A stretch of DNA of 64,000 bases, from the NCBI GenBank assembly GCA_963556195.1, contig OY744544.1, forward strand, positions 47,573,484 to 47,637,483, read 5' to 3'. The notes below the pieces were generated by a model. It made no database searches. It had not been told where the DNA came from and worked only from the letters and a program-made list of their open reading frames with translations. A program made the translations under genes and the position numbers. This DNA is from Sepiola atlantica (Eukaryota; Mollusca; Cephalopoda; Sepiida; Sepiolidae). How positions within the stretch are numbered: the stretch's first letter is position 1; every line of letters starts with the position of its first letter. Shown here piece by piece: positions 51,057 through 63,270 of this stretch.

Positions 51057-51092
51057 AAACAGATACTACACGTTGATCTTAGCCTAAAGGCC
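51057..51092 (-). pseudogene. U2 snRNA 5' fragment: LINE target site without insertion
   Basis: Minus strand GGCCTTTAGGCTAAGATCAA then CGTGTAGTATCTGTTT, a U2 match with a few substitutions and intact GTAGTA. Its left flank (AAGGCAATAAAATGCCG) matches the left flank of the LINE array, and its right flank (AAGAAAGCGCCCGAAATT) matches the right flank at 37744. It is therefore the unfilled counterpart. Confidence 0.82.
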
Positions 51093-51420
51093 AAGAAAGC
51101 GCCCGAAATTCAAAATGTTTATGTATTTACTGGAGTATTTATAACCAATATACAACATTACAGCGGTCTATCCACTAGATACTGTTCAAATTACATTAAT
51201 AAATTAACAAGTAATAATAACTATGATTTTCTTTGAACAAACATTGTATAATACTATTCAACAAATTCTTACATGAGTTTTGATGATCAACAAAGAATTT
51301 TAGACTCCCCTATGCCGTTTTTCTCTAATTCAACATAGCTTTTATACAACATTTTTTAAACCGAAAATGACATTAATGTAGTATCTGTTTAGTATTAGTG
51401 TAGTATCTTTTTTGATTTAC
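51093..51420. other. Spacer homologous to 37744-38076
   Basis: AT-rich, no gene. It includes a decayed, doubled GTAGTATCTGTTT / GTAGTATCTTTTT where element A has the plus-strand U2-like motif. Confidence 0.55.
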
Positions 51421-51620
51421 GATGGATACCCATCGTGCACACCATGGACTGGTATCGTCTTGGCCTTCGGGGCTTCATTCCACCGGTCTATGGGTCTGTC
51501 CTGTGCAGTTCTAGGAGGTGCACCCTCCCAGGCTTTGCCTCCCCTCTTTGGGGAGGAGTAAGTTTATTGCTTACTGCCTGAAGCGCCCTACCGGGGAATC
51601 CCGACAGAGCTGCCCAGGCA
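51421..51620 (+). ncRNA. Hairpin-rich block (element B copy, candidate structured RNA)
   Basis: Keeps CCATGGACTGG/CCGGTCTATGG, CTCCCCTCTTTGGGGAG and AGTAAG/CTTACT, and ends near GGCAATTTTTAATGG, where the Sm-like motif of element A has lost its G. It contains GGTGCACCCTCCCAGG, which recalls the U2 3' end GGTGCACC; that may be chance. Confidence 0.32.
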
Positions 51621-51680
51621 ATTTTTAATGGGCAGAGTGCTCACCTTCTCGGGCGCTGGCTTTTCAAGTACCACTTGAAA

Positions 51681-53020
51681 TTATTTGTTAGAGGATAGCT
51701 AAGGAAGAACGATAACTCACGTTTAAAAACACAATTTAGCTTTTTACAACAAGGTTAGAGAATATACATAACATATAAAAGTGTATTCTTATGTAAAATT
51801 AACAGAGTAAGATGATGAGAGTATTCCCAAATCTATAAATCCAATCCTTAGAGGGTCCATGGGGCATATTTAATCGGGGGGGGGGGGCCTTTCAGTTATT
51901 TTTCATTATATTCTATAGTAATTTGAAATTGCTGAGTTATATTGTAATTAAATTACGCAATACCTCAAGTTCATAAAACAATGCATCATTTTTAATGAAA
52001 TTTATTTGTTAGAGGATAGCTAAGGAAGAACGATAACCCACGTTTAAAACATAATTTAGGTTTTTAAAACAAGGTTAGAGAATATACATAACATATAAAA
52101 GTGTATTCTCATGTAAAATTAACAGAGTAAGATGATGAGAGTATTCCTGAATCTATAAACCCAATCTTTAGGGGTCCATGGGGCATACTTCATCAGGGGG
52201 GAGGGGGGCTTTTCAGTTATTTTTCATTATATTTTATAGTAATTTGAAATTGCTGAGTCATATTGTAATTTAACTACGTAATACCTCAAGTTCATAAAAC
52301 AATTCATCATTTTTAATGAAATTTATTTGTTAGAGGATAGCTAAGGAAGAACGATAACCCACGTTTAAAAACATAATTTAGGTTTTTAAAACAAGGTTAG
52401 AGAATATACATAACATATAAAAGTGTATTCTCATGTAAAATTAACAGAGTAAGATGATGAGAGTATTCCTGAATCTATAAACCCAATCTTTAGGGGTCCA
52501 TGGGGCATACTTCATCAGGGGGGAGGGGGGCTTTTCAGTTATTTTTCATTATATTTTATAGTAATTTGAAATTGCTGAGTCATATTGTAATTTAACTACG
52601 TAATACCTCAAGTTCATAAAACAATTCATCATTTTTAATGAAATTTATTTGTTAGAGGATAGCTAAGGAAGAACGATAACCCACGTTTAAAAACACAATT
52701 TAGGTTTTTAAAACAAGGTTAGAGAATATACATAACATATAAAAGTGTATTCTCATGTAAAATTCACAGTGTAAGATGATGAGAGTATTCCCGAATCTAT
52801 TAACCCAGCCCTTACGGGTCCATGGGGCATATTTCATCGGGGGGGGGGGGGCTTTTCAGTTATCTTTCATTATATTTTATAGTAATTTGAAATTGCTGAG
52901 TCATATTGTAATTTAATAACGTAATACCTCAAGTTCATAAAACAATGAAATTTACTTGTTAGAGGATAGCTAAGGAAGAACGATAACTCATGTTAAAAAC
53001 ACAATTTAGGTTTCTACAGA
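51681..53020. repeat. 321-bp satellite array
   Basis: About four units starting TTATTTGTTAGAGGATAGCT at 51681, 52002, 52323 and 52645, and a shorter one at 52952 (steps 321, 321, 322, 307). Each has a G run near GGGGCATACTTCATCAGGGG. The start TTGTTAGAGGATA is also the junction to the 179-bp satellite in element A. Confidence 0.92.
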
Positions 53021-53335
53021 ATAGGGACAATGGGTGGTTCTCCAGTATAGGGACCAGATGTGCTTCTACAACATAGGACCCAGCACCGAGGGTGCTTCTA
53101 CAATATAGGACCCGGAGGCTTATGTAGAATAGGGACCATGGGTGCTTCTGCAGTATAGGGGCCAGGGGCCCTTCTACAGGATGAAAAAAAATTTTCTTGG
53201 GGGAGCAAAAAAAATGTATTTTTTTCTTTTCTTAACTAAAAATATTTATATTTATGATAGTGACAATACATGAATGAACACTATTTTGTATTTCTGACAC
53301 GACAGGGGCGTATTAATATGAGTTCTTAGGTATGC
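53021..53335. other. Short G-rich repeat block and unique spacer
   Basis: 53025-53185 holds degenerate units like GGTGCTTCTACAATATAGGA, related to the 27-bp-type array of element A. 53186-53335 is unique, T-rich, with no gene seen. Confidence 0.6.
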
Positions 53336-54000
53336 GAACTACGCTGGAGATAGGTACATATACAGTATGTGTGCCCTTGCAGAGATAGGTAAGTATATAG
53401 TATGCGCACCACAGCGGCGATAGGTACTAATATAGTATGCGCACTGGGCCGGCAGTAGGTATATATATAGTATGTGCACTGGGGTGGCAATAGGTACATA
53501 TATAGTAGTGCATAGCGGTGGCGATAGGTATGTATTTAGCATTCGCACCGGGTCGGCGATATGTACATATTTAGTATTTGCACTGGGGCAGCGATAGTAC
53601 ATATGTAGTATGCACACCGGGTCGGCAATAGGTACATATATAGCATGTGCACATGGGCGGCACTAAGTACGTATATAGCATGCACACCGGGGCGGTTATA
53701 GGTATGTATTTAGCAGGCGCTCCAGGGCGGCGATCAGAACGTACATAGAACGCGCACCGGGGCGGCGATAGGTACATATATAGAACGGGCACCGAGGCAG
53801 CAAAAGGTACGTATTTAGCATTCGCACCGGGGCGGCGATAGGTACTTATATAGTATCTGCACCGGGGTTGCGATAGGTATGTATATATTATGTGCACTGG
53901 GGCGGCGATAGGTATGTATATAGTATGCGCACCGGGGTGGTGATAGATTCGTATATAGTATGAACACCGGAGTGGATATAAGTACCTATATAGCAGGCGC
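53336..54000. repeat. 35-bp array (element B, inner)
   Basis: About 19 units of about 35 bp (GGCGATAGGTACGTATATAG and following). Because 35 is not a multiple of three and the unit lacks stops in all minus-strand frames, it yields long incidental open frames. Confidence 0.87.
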
Positions 54001-54215
54001 AGACAGAGGTGGTACTTTTTTATATAAATATGTCATACTATTGCCCTGGGAAACGTAGGATGAAATTGTGGGGAAGAAGCAGCATTCGCAAAAGACAAAA
54101 TGAGTAAGTAGCGGTGAAATATGGCGACCAGGGAAGAAAAAAGTAGAAAGATAATAAGACGGCGATAGAGAGAGGCAGAGAAATAGAAGTTTCAATATAA
54201 AAATGTTACACACAT
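54001..54215 (+). other. Decayed inner Helitron right end without hairpin/CTAG
   Basis: Homologous to 49471-49690 and 62641-62870 (ATATGTCATACTATTGCCCT, AAAATGTTACACACATGATT) but breaks off just before the hairpin and CTAG, where the 21-bp satellite starts. It is a terminator-less relic. Confidence 0.75.
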
Positions 54216-57200
54216 GATTTTTTTTGTTGGGTTAGCACTTTTTATGGTTAGGTCACTACGTTTATTTGTCGCGTCACCACTTTTTATTGCAGACTCACCA
54301 CTTTCATTGTTGGGTAACCACTTTTTATGGTTGGGTCACTACGTTTTATTGTTGGCTCACCACTTTTTTTGGTTGCGTCACAACGTTTTATTGTTGGGTC
54401 ACCACTTTTATTGTTAGTCACCAATTTTTATGGTTGAATCACAACTTTTTCTTGCTGGGTCACAACGTTTTATTGTTGGGTAACCACTTTTTATTGCTGG
54501 GTCACTACGTTTCATTGTTAGGTCACTACGATTTATGGTTAGGTAACTACGTCTTATTGTTGGGTCACCACTTTTTATCGTTGGGTCACTACGTTTTATT
54601 GTTGGGTCACCACATTTTATGGTTTGGTCAGTACGTTTTATTGTTGGGTCAGTACGTTTTATTGTTGGGTCACTACGATTTATTGTTAGGTCACCACTTT
54701 TTATTGTTGGGTCACCACTTTTTATTGCTGGGTCACTACGTTTTATTGTTGGGTCACCACGTTTTATTGCTGGGTCCCTACGTATTATTGTTGGGTCACC
54801 ACTTTTTATGGTTGGGTCAATACGTTTTATGGTTGGGTACCCATTTTTTATGGTTGGGTCACTACGTTTCATTGTCAGATCACTACGATTTATGGTTAGG
54901 TCACTACGTTTTATTGTTGGGTCACCACTTTTTATTGCTGGGTCACCACTTATTATTGTTGGGTCACTACGTTTTCATGTTGGGTCACCACGTTATATTG
55001 CTGGATCACTAAGTTTTATTGTTAAGTCACCACTATTTATGGTTGGGCCACTACGTTTTATGGTTGGGTCACCACTTTTTTATGGTTTGGTCACTACGTT
55101 TTATTGTTTGGTCATTACGTTTTATTGTTGGGTCACTACGTTTTATGGTTACGTCACTACGTTTTATTGTTGGGTAACCAAGTTTTGATTGTTGGGTCAC
55201 CACTTTTTATGGTTGGGTCACTACATTATATTGTTAAGTTACTACGTTTTATGGTTTGGGCCACTACGTTTTATTGTTGGGTCACAACTTTTTATGGTTG
55301 GGTCACTACGTATCATGGTTAAGTCACAGCGTTTTATTGCTGGGTCACCACTTTTTATGGTTGGTAACTACATTTTATGGTTAAGTCACTACGTTTTATT
55401 GTTGGGTCACTACGATTTATGGTTAGGTAACTACGTTTTATTGTTGGGTCACCACTTTTTATTGTTGGGTCACCACTTTTTATGGTTGGTCACTACATTT
55501 TATGGTTAGGTCACTACGTTTTATTGTTGGGTCACTACGATTTATATTTAGGTCACTACGTTTTATTGTTGGGTAACCATTTTTTTATTGTCGGGTCACC
55601 ACTTTTTGTGGTTTAGAGCCTATGTTTTATCGTTGGGTCACCACTTTTTATTGCTGGGTCACCAATTTTATTGTTGGGTCACCACTTTTTATGGTTGAGT
55701 CACTACGTTTTATTGTTGGGTCACCACATTTTTTGGTTGGGTCACTACGTTTTATTGTTTGGTCACTACGTTTTATTGTTTGGTCACTACGTTTTATGGT
55801 TAGGTAACGACGTTTTATTGTTGGGTCACCACTTTTTATGGTTGGGTCACTACGTTTTATGGTTGGGTCACCACTTTTTATGGTTGGTCACTACGTTTTA
55901 TGGTTGGGTCACTACGTTTTATTGTTGGGTCACTATGTTTTATGGTTAGGTCACTACGTTTTATTGTCGGGTCACCACTTTTTATTGCTGGGTCACCCGT
56001 TTTTATGGTTGGTCACTACGTTTTATGGTACAGTCACTACGTTTTATTGTTGGGTCACCACTTTTTTTGGTTGAGTCACCACGTTTTATTGTTGGGTCCC
56101 CACTTTTTTGTTGGGTCACCACTTTATTGTTAGGTCACTACGTTTTAATGTTGGGTCACCACGTTTTATTGCTGGGTCACTACGTTTTATTGTTAGGTCA
56201 CCACTTTTTATGGTTGGTCACTACGTTTTATTGTTGGGTCATCACTTTTTATTGTTGGGTCACCACTATTTATTGCTGGGTCACCACTTTTATTGTTGGT
56301 CACCACGTTTTATTGTTGGGTCACCACATTTTTTGGGTGGGGTCACTACGTTTTATGGTTAGGTCACTACGTTTCATGGTTAGGTCACTACTTTTTATGG
56401 TTTAATCACTATGTTTTATCGTTGGGTAACCACTTTTTATTGCTGGGTCACCACTTTTATTGTTGGGTCACCACTTTTTATGGTTGGCTCACTACGTTTA
56501 ATTGTTTGGTCACTACGTTTTATGGTTAGGTCACTACGTTTTATTGTTGGGTCACCACTTTTTATGGCTGGGTCACCACGTTTAATTGTTGGGTCACCAC
56601 TTTTTGTTGTTGGGTTACGATTTTATTTTATTGTTGGTTCACCACTTCATTGTTGGGTCACCACTTTTTATTGTTTGGTCACTACGTTTTATTGCTGGGT
56701 CACTACGTTTTATTGTTGGGTCACCACTTTTTATGGATGGGTCACTACGTTTTATGGTTGGGTCACTACATTTTATTGTTGGGTCACCACCTTTTTTGGT
56801 TTGGTCACTACGTTTTATTGTTGGGTCACTACGTTTTATTGTTGGGTCACTACGTTTTATTGTTGGGTCACCACTTTATTGTTAGGTCACTATGTTTTAA
56901 TGTTGGGTCACCACGTTTTAGTGCTGGGTCACTACGTTTTATTGTTAGGTCACAACTTTTTATGGTTGGTCACTACGTTTTATGGTTGGGTCATCACTTT
57001 TTATTGTTGGGTCACCACTTTTTATTGCTTGGTCACCACTTTTAATGTTGGGTCACCACTTTTTATGGTTGGGTCACTACGTTTTATTGTTGGGTCACCA
57101 CATTTTTTGGGTGGGGTCACTACGTTTTATTGTTTTATCACTACGTTTTATGGTTAGGTCACTACTTTTTATGGTTTAATCACTATGTTTTATCGTTGGT

Positions 57201-59990
57201 TCACCACTTTTTATTGCTTTATTCATGTTTTATTCATGTTGGGTCACCACTTTTTATGGTTGGGTCACTACGTTTTATTGTTGGGTCACAACATTTTTTG
57301 GTTGGGTCACTACGTTTATTGTTTGGTCACTACGTTTTATGGTTAGGTCACTACGTTTAATTGTTGGGTCACCACTTTTTATGGTTTAATCACTATGTTT
57401 TAACGTTGAGTCACCACTTTTTATTGCTGGGTCACCACTTTTTATGGTTGGTCACTACGTAAAGTCATGGTTTGGTCACTACGTTTTATTGTTGGGTCAC
57501 CACTTTTTTTGGTTGGGTCACGACGTTTTATTGATGGGTCACCACTTTGTTTTGGGGTAACCACTTTTTATTGTTGGGTCACTACGTTTTAATGTTGGGT
57601 CACCACGTTTTATTGCTATGTCACTACGTTTTATTGTTATTGTTATGGTTGGGTCACCACTTTTTATTGTTGGGTCACCACTTTTTATTGCTGGGTCACC
57701 ACTTTTCATGTTGGGTCACCACTTTTTATGGTTGGGTCACTACGTTTTATTGTTGGGTAACCACATTTTTTATTTGGGTCACTACCTTTTATTGTTTTTA
57801 CGTTTTATTGTTATGTCACTACGTTTTATTGTTGGGTCACCACTTTTTATGGTTTGGTCACTACGTTTTATTGTTGGGTCACCACTTTTTATTGTTGGGT
57901 CCCGATTTTATTGTTGGTTCACCACTTTTTTGGTTGGGTCACCACTTTATTGTTGGGTCACCACGTTTTATTGTTTAGTCACTACGTTTTATTGCTGAGT
58001 CACTACGTTTTATTGTTGGGTCACCACTTTTTATGGTTGGGTCACTGCGTTTAATGGTTGGGTCACTATGTTTTATCGTTGGGTCACCACTTTTTATTGC
58101 TGGGTCACCACTTTTTATGGTTGGTCACTACGTTTTATAGACAAGTCACTACGTTTTATTGTTTGGTCACTACGTTTTATGGTTAGGTCACTACGTTTTA
58201 TGGTTAGGTCACTACGTTTTCTTGCTGGGTCACCACTTTTTATTGTTGGGTCACGATTTTATTGTTGGGTCACTACTTTTTTGGTTAGGTCAACACATTA
58301 TTGTTTGGTCACTACGTTTTATTGTTGGGTCACTACGTTTTATTGTTGGGTCACCAATTTTTATTGCTAGGTCACCACTTTTTATGGTTGGGTCACTACG
58401 TTTCATGGTAAAGTCACTACGTTTTATCGTTGGGTCACCAGGTTTTATTGTTGGGTCACCAGGTTTTATTGTTGGGTCACCACTTTATTGTTGGGTCACT
58501 ACATTTTATTGTTAGGTCACTACGTTTTAATGGGGGGTCACCACGTTTTATTGCTGGGTCACTACGTTTTATTGTTAGGTCACCACTTTTTATGGTTGGT
58601 CACTACGTTTTATTGTTGGGTCATCACTTTTTATTGTTGGGTCACCACTTTTTATTGCTGGGTCACCACTTTTATTGTTGGGTCACCACTTTTTATTGCT
58701 GGGTCACAACTTTTATTGTTGGGTCACCGCTTTTTATGGTTGGGTCAGTACGTTTTATTGTTGGGTCACCACATTTTTTGGGTGGTGTCACTACGTTTTA
58801 TGGTTAGGTCACTACGTTTTATGGTTAGGTCACTACGTTTTATGGTTCAATCACTATGTTTTATCGTTGGGTAACCACTTTTTATTGCTGGGTCACCACT
58901 TTAATTGTTGGGCCACCACTTTTTATGGTTGGGTCACTACGTTTTATTGTTGGGTCACCACATTTTTTGGTTGGGTCACTACGTTTTATTGTTTGGTCAC
59001 TACGTTTTATGGTTAGTTCACTACGTTTTATTGTTGGGTCACTCATTTTTATGGTTGGTCACTACGTTTTATTGTTGGGTCACTACGGTTTATTGCTGGG
59101 TCACCACTTTTTATTGTTGGGTCACGATTTTACTGTTGGGTCACCACTTTTTTGGTTGGGTCACCACTTTATTGTTGGGTCACCACTTTTTATTGTTGGG
59201 TCACGATTTTACTGTTGGGTCACCACTTTTTTGGTTGGGTCACCACTTTATTGTTGGGTCACCACTTTTTATTGTTTGGTCACTACGTTTTATTGTAGGG
59301 TCACTACGTTTTATTGTTGGGTCACCACTTTTTATGGTTGGTCACTACGTTTTATGGTTGGGTCACTACATTTTATTGTTGGGTCACCACATTTTTTGGT
59401 TGGGTCACTACGTTTTATTGTTTGGTCACTACGTTTTATGGTTAGGTCACTACGTTTTATTGTTGGGTCACCACTTTCTATGGTTGGGTCACTACGTTTT
59501 ATTGTTGGGTCACTACGGTTTATTGCCTGGTCACCACTTATTATTGTTGCGTCACAATTTTATTGTTGGGTCACCACTTTTTTGGTTGGGTCACCACTTT
59601 TTTTGGTTGAGTCACCACGTTTTATTGTTGGGTCCCCACTTTATTGTTGGGTCACCACTTTATTGCTGGGTCACCTTTTTTATTGTTGAGTCACCACTTT
59701 TTATGGTTGGGTCACTACGTTTTATTGTTGGGTCCCCAATTTTTATGGTTGGCTCACTACGTTTTATTGTTGGGTCACTACGTTTTATGGTTAGGTCACT
59801 ACGTTTTATTGTTGGGTCACCACGTTTTATTGTTGGGTCACCACTTGTTATGGTTGGGTCACTACGTTTTATGGTTGGGTCACTACGTTTTATGGTTAGG
59901 TCACTACGTTTTATTGTTGGATCACCAATTTTTATGGTTGGCTCACTACGTTTGATTGTTGAGTCACCACTTCTTATGGTTTAATCATAT
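54216..59990. repeat. 21-bp minisatellite array (5.8 kb)
   Basis: Roughly 270 units on the pattern GGGTCACTACGTTTTATTGTT alternating with GGGTCACCACTTTTTATGGTT. The 21-bp period equals seven codons and lacks stops, so many overlapping open frames (repeats of GHYVLLL, VGSPLFI or WVTTFYC) appear; none looks like a real protein. Confidence 0.95.
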
Positions 59991-60560
59991 TAAATAACGT
60001 CGACATAAGTAAAGTAAGAAGACAAATAATTATGCTCCACTAATGTTTTTATTAATATTTGTATACATATTAAATAACGTCGACACAAGTAAAGAAAGAA
60101 GAGAAATTATTATGCTTTGCTATTGTTTTCACTTATAGTTGTATACATGTTAAATTACATGTCAATAAGTAAAGTAAGAGGAGAAATAATTATGCTCCGC
60201 CATTGTTTTGACTAATATTTGTATACATGTGAAATAATGTCTCAATAAGTAAAGTAAGAACAGAAATAATTATGCTCCGCCATTGTTTTCACTAATATTT
60301 GTATACATGTTAAATAACGTCTCAATAAGTAAGAAGAGAAATAATTATGCCCCCCACTGTTTCACTAATATTGTTATACATATTAAATAACGTCTCAATA
60401 AGAATAGTAAGGAGATAAATATTTATGCTCCTCTATTGTTTTCACTAATATTTGTATACATGTTAAATAACGTATCAATAAGTAAAGTAAGAGTATAATT
60501 ATGCTCCACTACTGTTTTCACTAATATTTGTATACATATTAAATAACGTCTCAATAAGTA
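59991..60560. repeat. 80-bp tandem repeat
   Basis: About seven units starting TAAATAACGTCTCAATAAGT at 59991, 60071, 60151, 60231, 60311 and 60384 and beyond; each contains ATAATTATGCTCCGCCATTG. Confidence 0.9.
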
Positions 60561-60710
60561 AAGTGCTTCTAAAGTATAATGGTCCCTAGAAATATTGGTG
60601 CTTCTAAAGTATAATGGTCCCCAGGAATGTTGGTGCTTCTAAAGTATAACAGTCTACAGGAATGTTGGTGCTTTTTAAGTATAACGGTCCCTAGAAATAT
60701 TGGTGTTTCG
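60561..60710. repeat. Short repeat GGTGCTTCTAAAGTATAA
   Basis: Four to five units of about 40 bp (GGTGCTTCTAAAGTATAATG, GTCCCTAGAAATATT). Confidence 0.8.
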
Positions 60711-61990
60711 GGCCAAATTTTTTTTCTTTTTTTGAACTTAAAATATTTCTCAGGGTTATGGGAGAGTGAAAAATTAGCTAGGATGAGGGGCTGGAGAGAT
60801 TGAGGGGTCAGGGAAAATTTAAGGGGCCAGGCCGAACTTTTTAGGGGTCAGGCCAGATTTTTTTCTTTGTTTTTTGTTTTGAACTAAAAATATTTCTCAG
60901 GGTTGGGGAGAGTGAAAAATTAGTGGAGATGGGGAGCTGGAGAGATTGAGGGGTCGGGAAAATTTTAAGGATCAGGCCGAACTTTTTAGGGTCAGGCCAA
61001 ATTTTTTTGTTTTTTTTGTTTTTAACTTAAAATATTTCTCAGGGTTGGGGGAGAGTGAAAACCGAGTTGGAATGGTGGGCTGGATAGATTGAGGGGTCGG
61101 GGAAATTTTTAGGGGTCAGGCCAGCCTTTTTAGGGATCAGACCAAATTTTTTTTTTTTTTGAACTCAAAATATTTCTCAGGGTTGGGGGAGAGAGAAAAA
61201 TTAGTTAGGATGAGGGGCTGGAGAGATTGAGGGGTCGGGGGAAATTTTAGGGGTCAGGCCAAATTTTTTTTTTTTTTTTTTTTGAACTCAAAATATTTCT
61301 CAAGGTTGGGGGAAAGTGAAAAACAAGTTGGAATGGGGGGGCTGGAAAGATTGAGGGGTCGGGGAAATTTTAGGGGTCAGGCCGAACTTTTTAGGGGTCA
61401 GGCCAAATTTGTTTGTTTTTGTTTGATTTGAACTCAAAATATTTCTCAGGGTTGGGGGGTGAGTGAAAATTAGTTAGGATTAGGGGCTGGAGAGATTGAG
61501 GGGTCGGGGAAAATTTTAGGGGTCAGGCCGAACTTTTTAGGGGTCAGGCCAAATTTGTTTTTTTTGTTTTTTTGTTTTGAACTCAAAATATTTCTCACGG
61601 TTGGGGGAGAGTGAAAAACAAGTTGGAATGGGGGGCTGGAAAGATTGAGGGGTCGGGGAAATTTATGGGGTCAGGCCGAACTTTTTAGTGGTCAGGCCAA
61701 ATTTTTTTCTTTTTGTTTGTTTTGAACTCAAAATATTTCTCAGGGTTGGGGGAGAGTGAAAAATTAGTTGGGATGGGGGCTGGAGAGATTGTGTGGTCGG
61801 GGAAAATTTTAGGGGTCAGGCCAAATTTTTTTGTTTTTTTTTAACTCAAAATATTTCTCAGGGTTGGGGGAGATTAAAACAAAATTGGGGGGTGCGGCTT
61901 GAGATATTAGGGGTAGGGGAACATTGTAGGGGTCGGGCCAAACTTTTTAGGGGGTCGGGCGAAATTTTTTTGTTCTTTTGAACTTAAAAT
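60711..61990. repeat. ~120-150-bp tandem repeat
   Basis: About nine units with AAAATATTTCTCAGGGTTGG, GGGCTGGAGAGATTGAGGGG and GGGGTCAGGCCAAATTTTTT; length varies with the T tract. Confidence 0.9.
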
Positions 61991-62640
61991 ATTTCGTAGG
62001 TAAGTATATAGTATGCACACCGAGGCGGCGATACATACGAATATAGTATGCGCAGCGGGGCGGCGATAGGTATATATATAGTATGTGCACCGGGGTTGCA
62101 ATAGGTACGTGTATAGTAGTGCATAGAGGTGGCGATAGGTACTATATAGCATGTGCACAGGGATGGCAGTAAGTATGTATATAGAATGCGCACCAGGGCG
62201 GTGATAGGTATATATTTAGCATGCACTCCAAGGCGGCGATCAGTACGTATATAGCAGGCACACCAGGGAGGCGATAGGTACGTATTTAGCATGCGCACCG
62301 GGGCGGTGATAGGAACATATTTAGCATTCACATCAGGCCGGCGATAGAGACGTATCTAGCATTTGCACCGGGGCGGCGATAGGTACGTTGTAGCATCCGC
62401 AACGGGGCGGCGATAGGTACGTATGCAGCATTCGCACTGGGGCAGCGATAGGTACGTATGTAGCATTTACACCGGGGCAGCGATAGGTACTTGTGTAGTA
62501 GGCATACCGGGGCGGCAATAGGTACTTATATAGTATCTGCCCCGGGACGGCGATAGGTACGTATATTGTATGTGCACCGGGGTGGCGATAGATATGTATA
62601 TAGTATGAACACCGGGGCGGAGATAAGTACCTATATAGAA
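61991..62640. repeat. 35-bp array (element B, outer)
   Basis: Third block of the GCGATAGGTACGTATATAGT repeat, again directly before a right-terminal region. Confidence 0.87.
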
Positions 62641-62915
62641 GGCGCAGATAGATGTGGTACTTTTTATAGAAATATGTCATACTATTGCCATGGGCAACGT
62701 AGGAGAAATGGTAGGGAAGAAGCATCTTTTGCAAAAGGCAAAATTAGAAAGTAGCGGTGAAATGGTGCGACCAGGGAAGAGAAAGGTAGAAAGGTAAAGA
62801 GACGGCTATAGAAGAGGGGGAGAAATAGAAGTTTGAATATAAAGATGTTACACACGCGATTTTTCATCAATTATATGTCATTATGACCCCGAGCAACGCC
62901 GGGTAGCCCCGCTAG
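62641..62915 (+). other. Right terminal region of Helitron B
   Basis: Nearly identical to 49471-49735; ends GACCCCGAGCAACGCCGGG, TAGCCCCG, CTAG and is followed by host T. Confidence 0.8.
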
Positions 62916-63193
62916 TTATAATATAAAATGAAGTTATAAAATAAGGTGTCAATCAAATTTTATTAGAATTCAAAGTTCAAGCAAAGTATCCTTAAGTCCT
63001 TAGCTCATGAGTTTTCAAAGATAATTCTTCTCTTCAGAGGACCATTACCTGTAGTAGTATAACTGCGGTAATGGTCCTCTGAAGAGAAGAATTATCTTTG
63101 AAAACTCATGAGCTAAGGACTTAAGGATACTTTGCTTGAACTTTGAATTCTAATAAAATTTGATTGACACCTTATTTTATTACTTCATTTTAT

Positions 63194-63200
<7 letters not shown>
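62916..63200. repeat. Near-perfect foldback (inverted repeat), MITE-like
   Basis: Arms 62916-63049 and 63067-63200, 134 bp each, with one mismatch visible (GAAGTTATAA against GAAGTAATAA) and a 17-nt spacer. No coding capacity. The left arm starts at the base after the Helitron CTAG; three more bases (ATA, 14810-14812) of the pairing are found left of the two Helitrons. Confidence 0.9.

Positions 63201-63267
<67 letters not shown>
63201..63267. repeat. (TA)n microsatellite
   Basis: TA run directly at the right edge of the foldback. Confidence 0.95.

Positions 63268-63270
<3 letters not shown>

Larger units (their letters stand above)
49736..62915 (+). mobile_element. Giant non-autonomous Helitron-like element B (13.2 kb)
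   Basis: Starts TCTATTATATAAACG and ends with hairpin plus CTAG at 62912-62915, followed by T. It has no replicase gene. Its order repeats that of element A (TATG repeat, 51-bp minisatellite, U2-like site, hairpin block, satellite, G-rich array, 35-bp array, right-terminal sequence), but it continues past an inner, decayed right end into further arrays (21, 80 and about 140 bp units) and a second 35-bp array before the true end. It carries no LINE insertion. Confidence 0.72.

Noticed and set aside
53339..53897. YLSPPRC / RRPGA-type open frames
   Set aside because: A 35-bp repeat without stops, read in three successive phases.
54266..59984. Many open frames of up to 359 codons
   Set aside because: By-products of the 21-bp satellite without stops.
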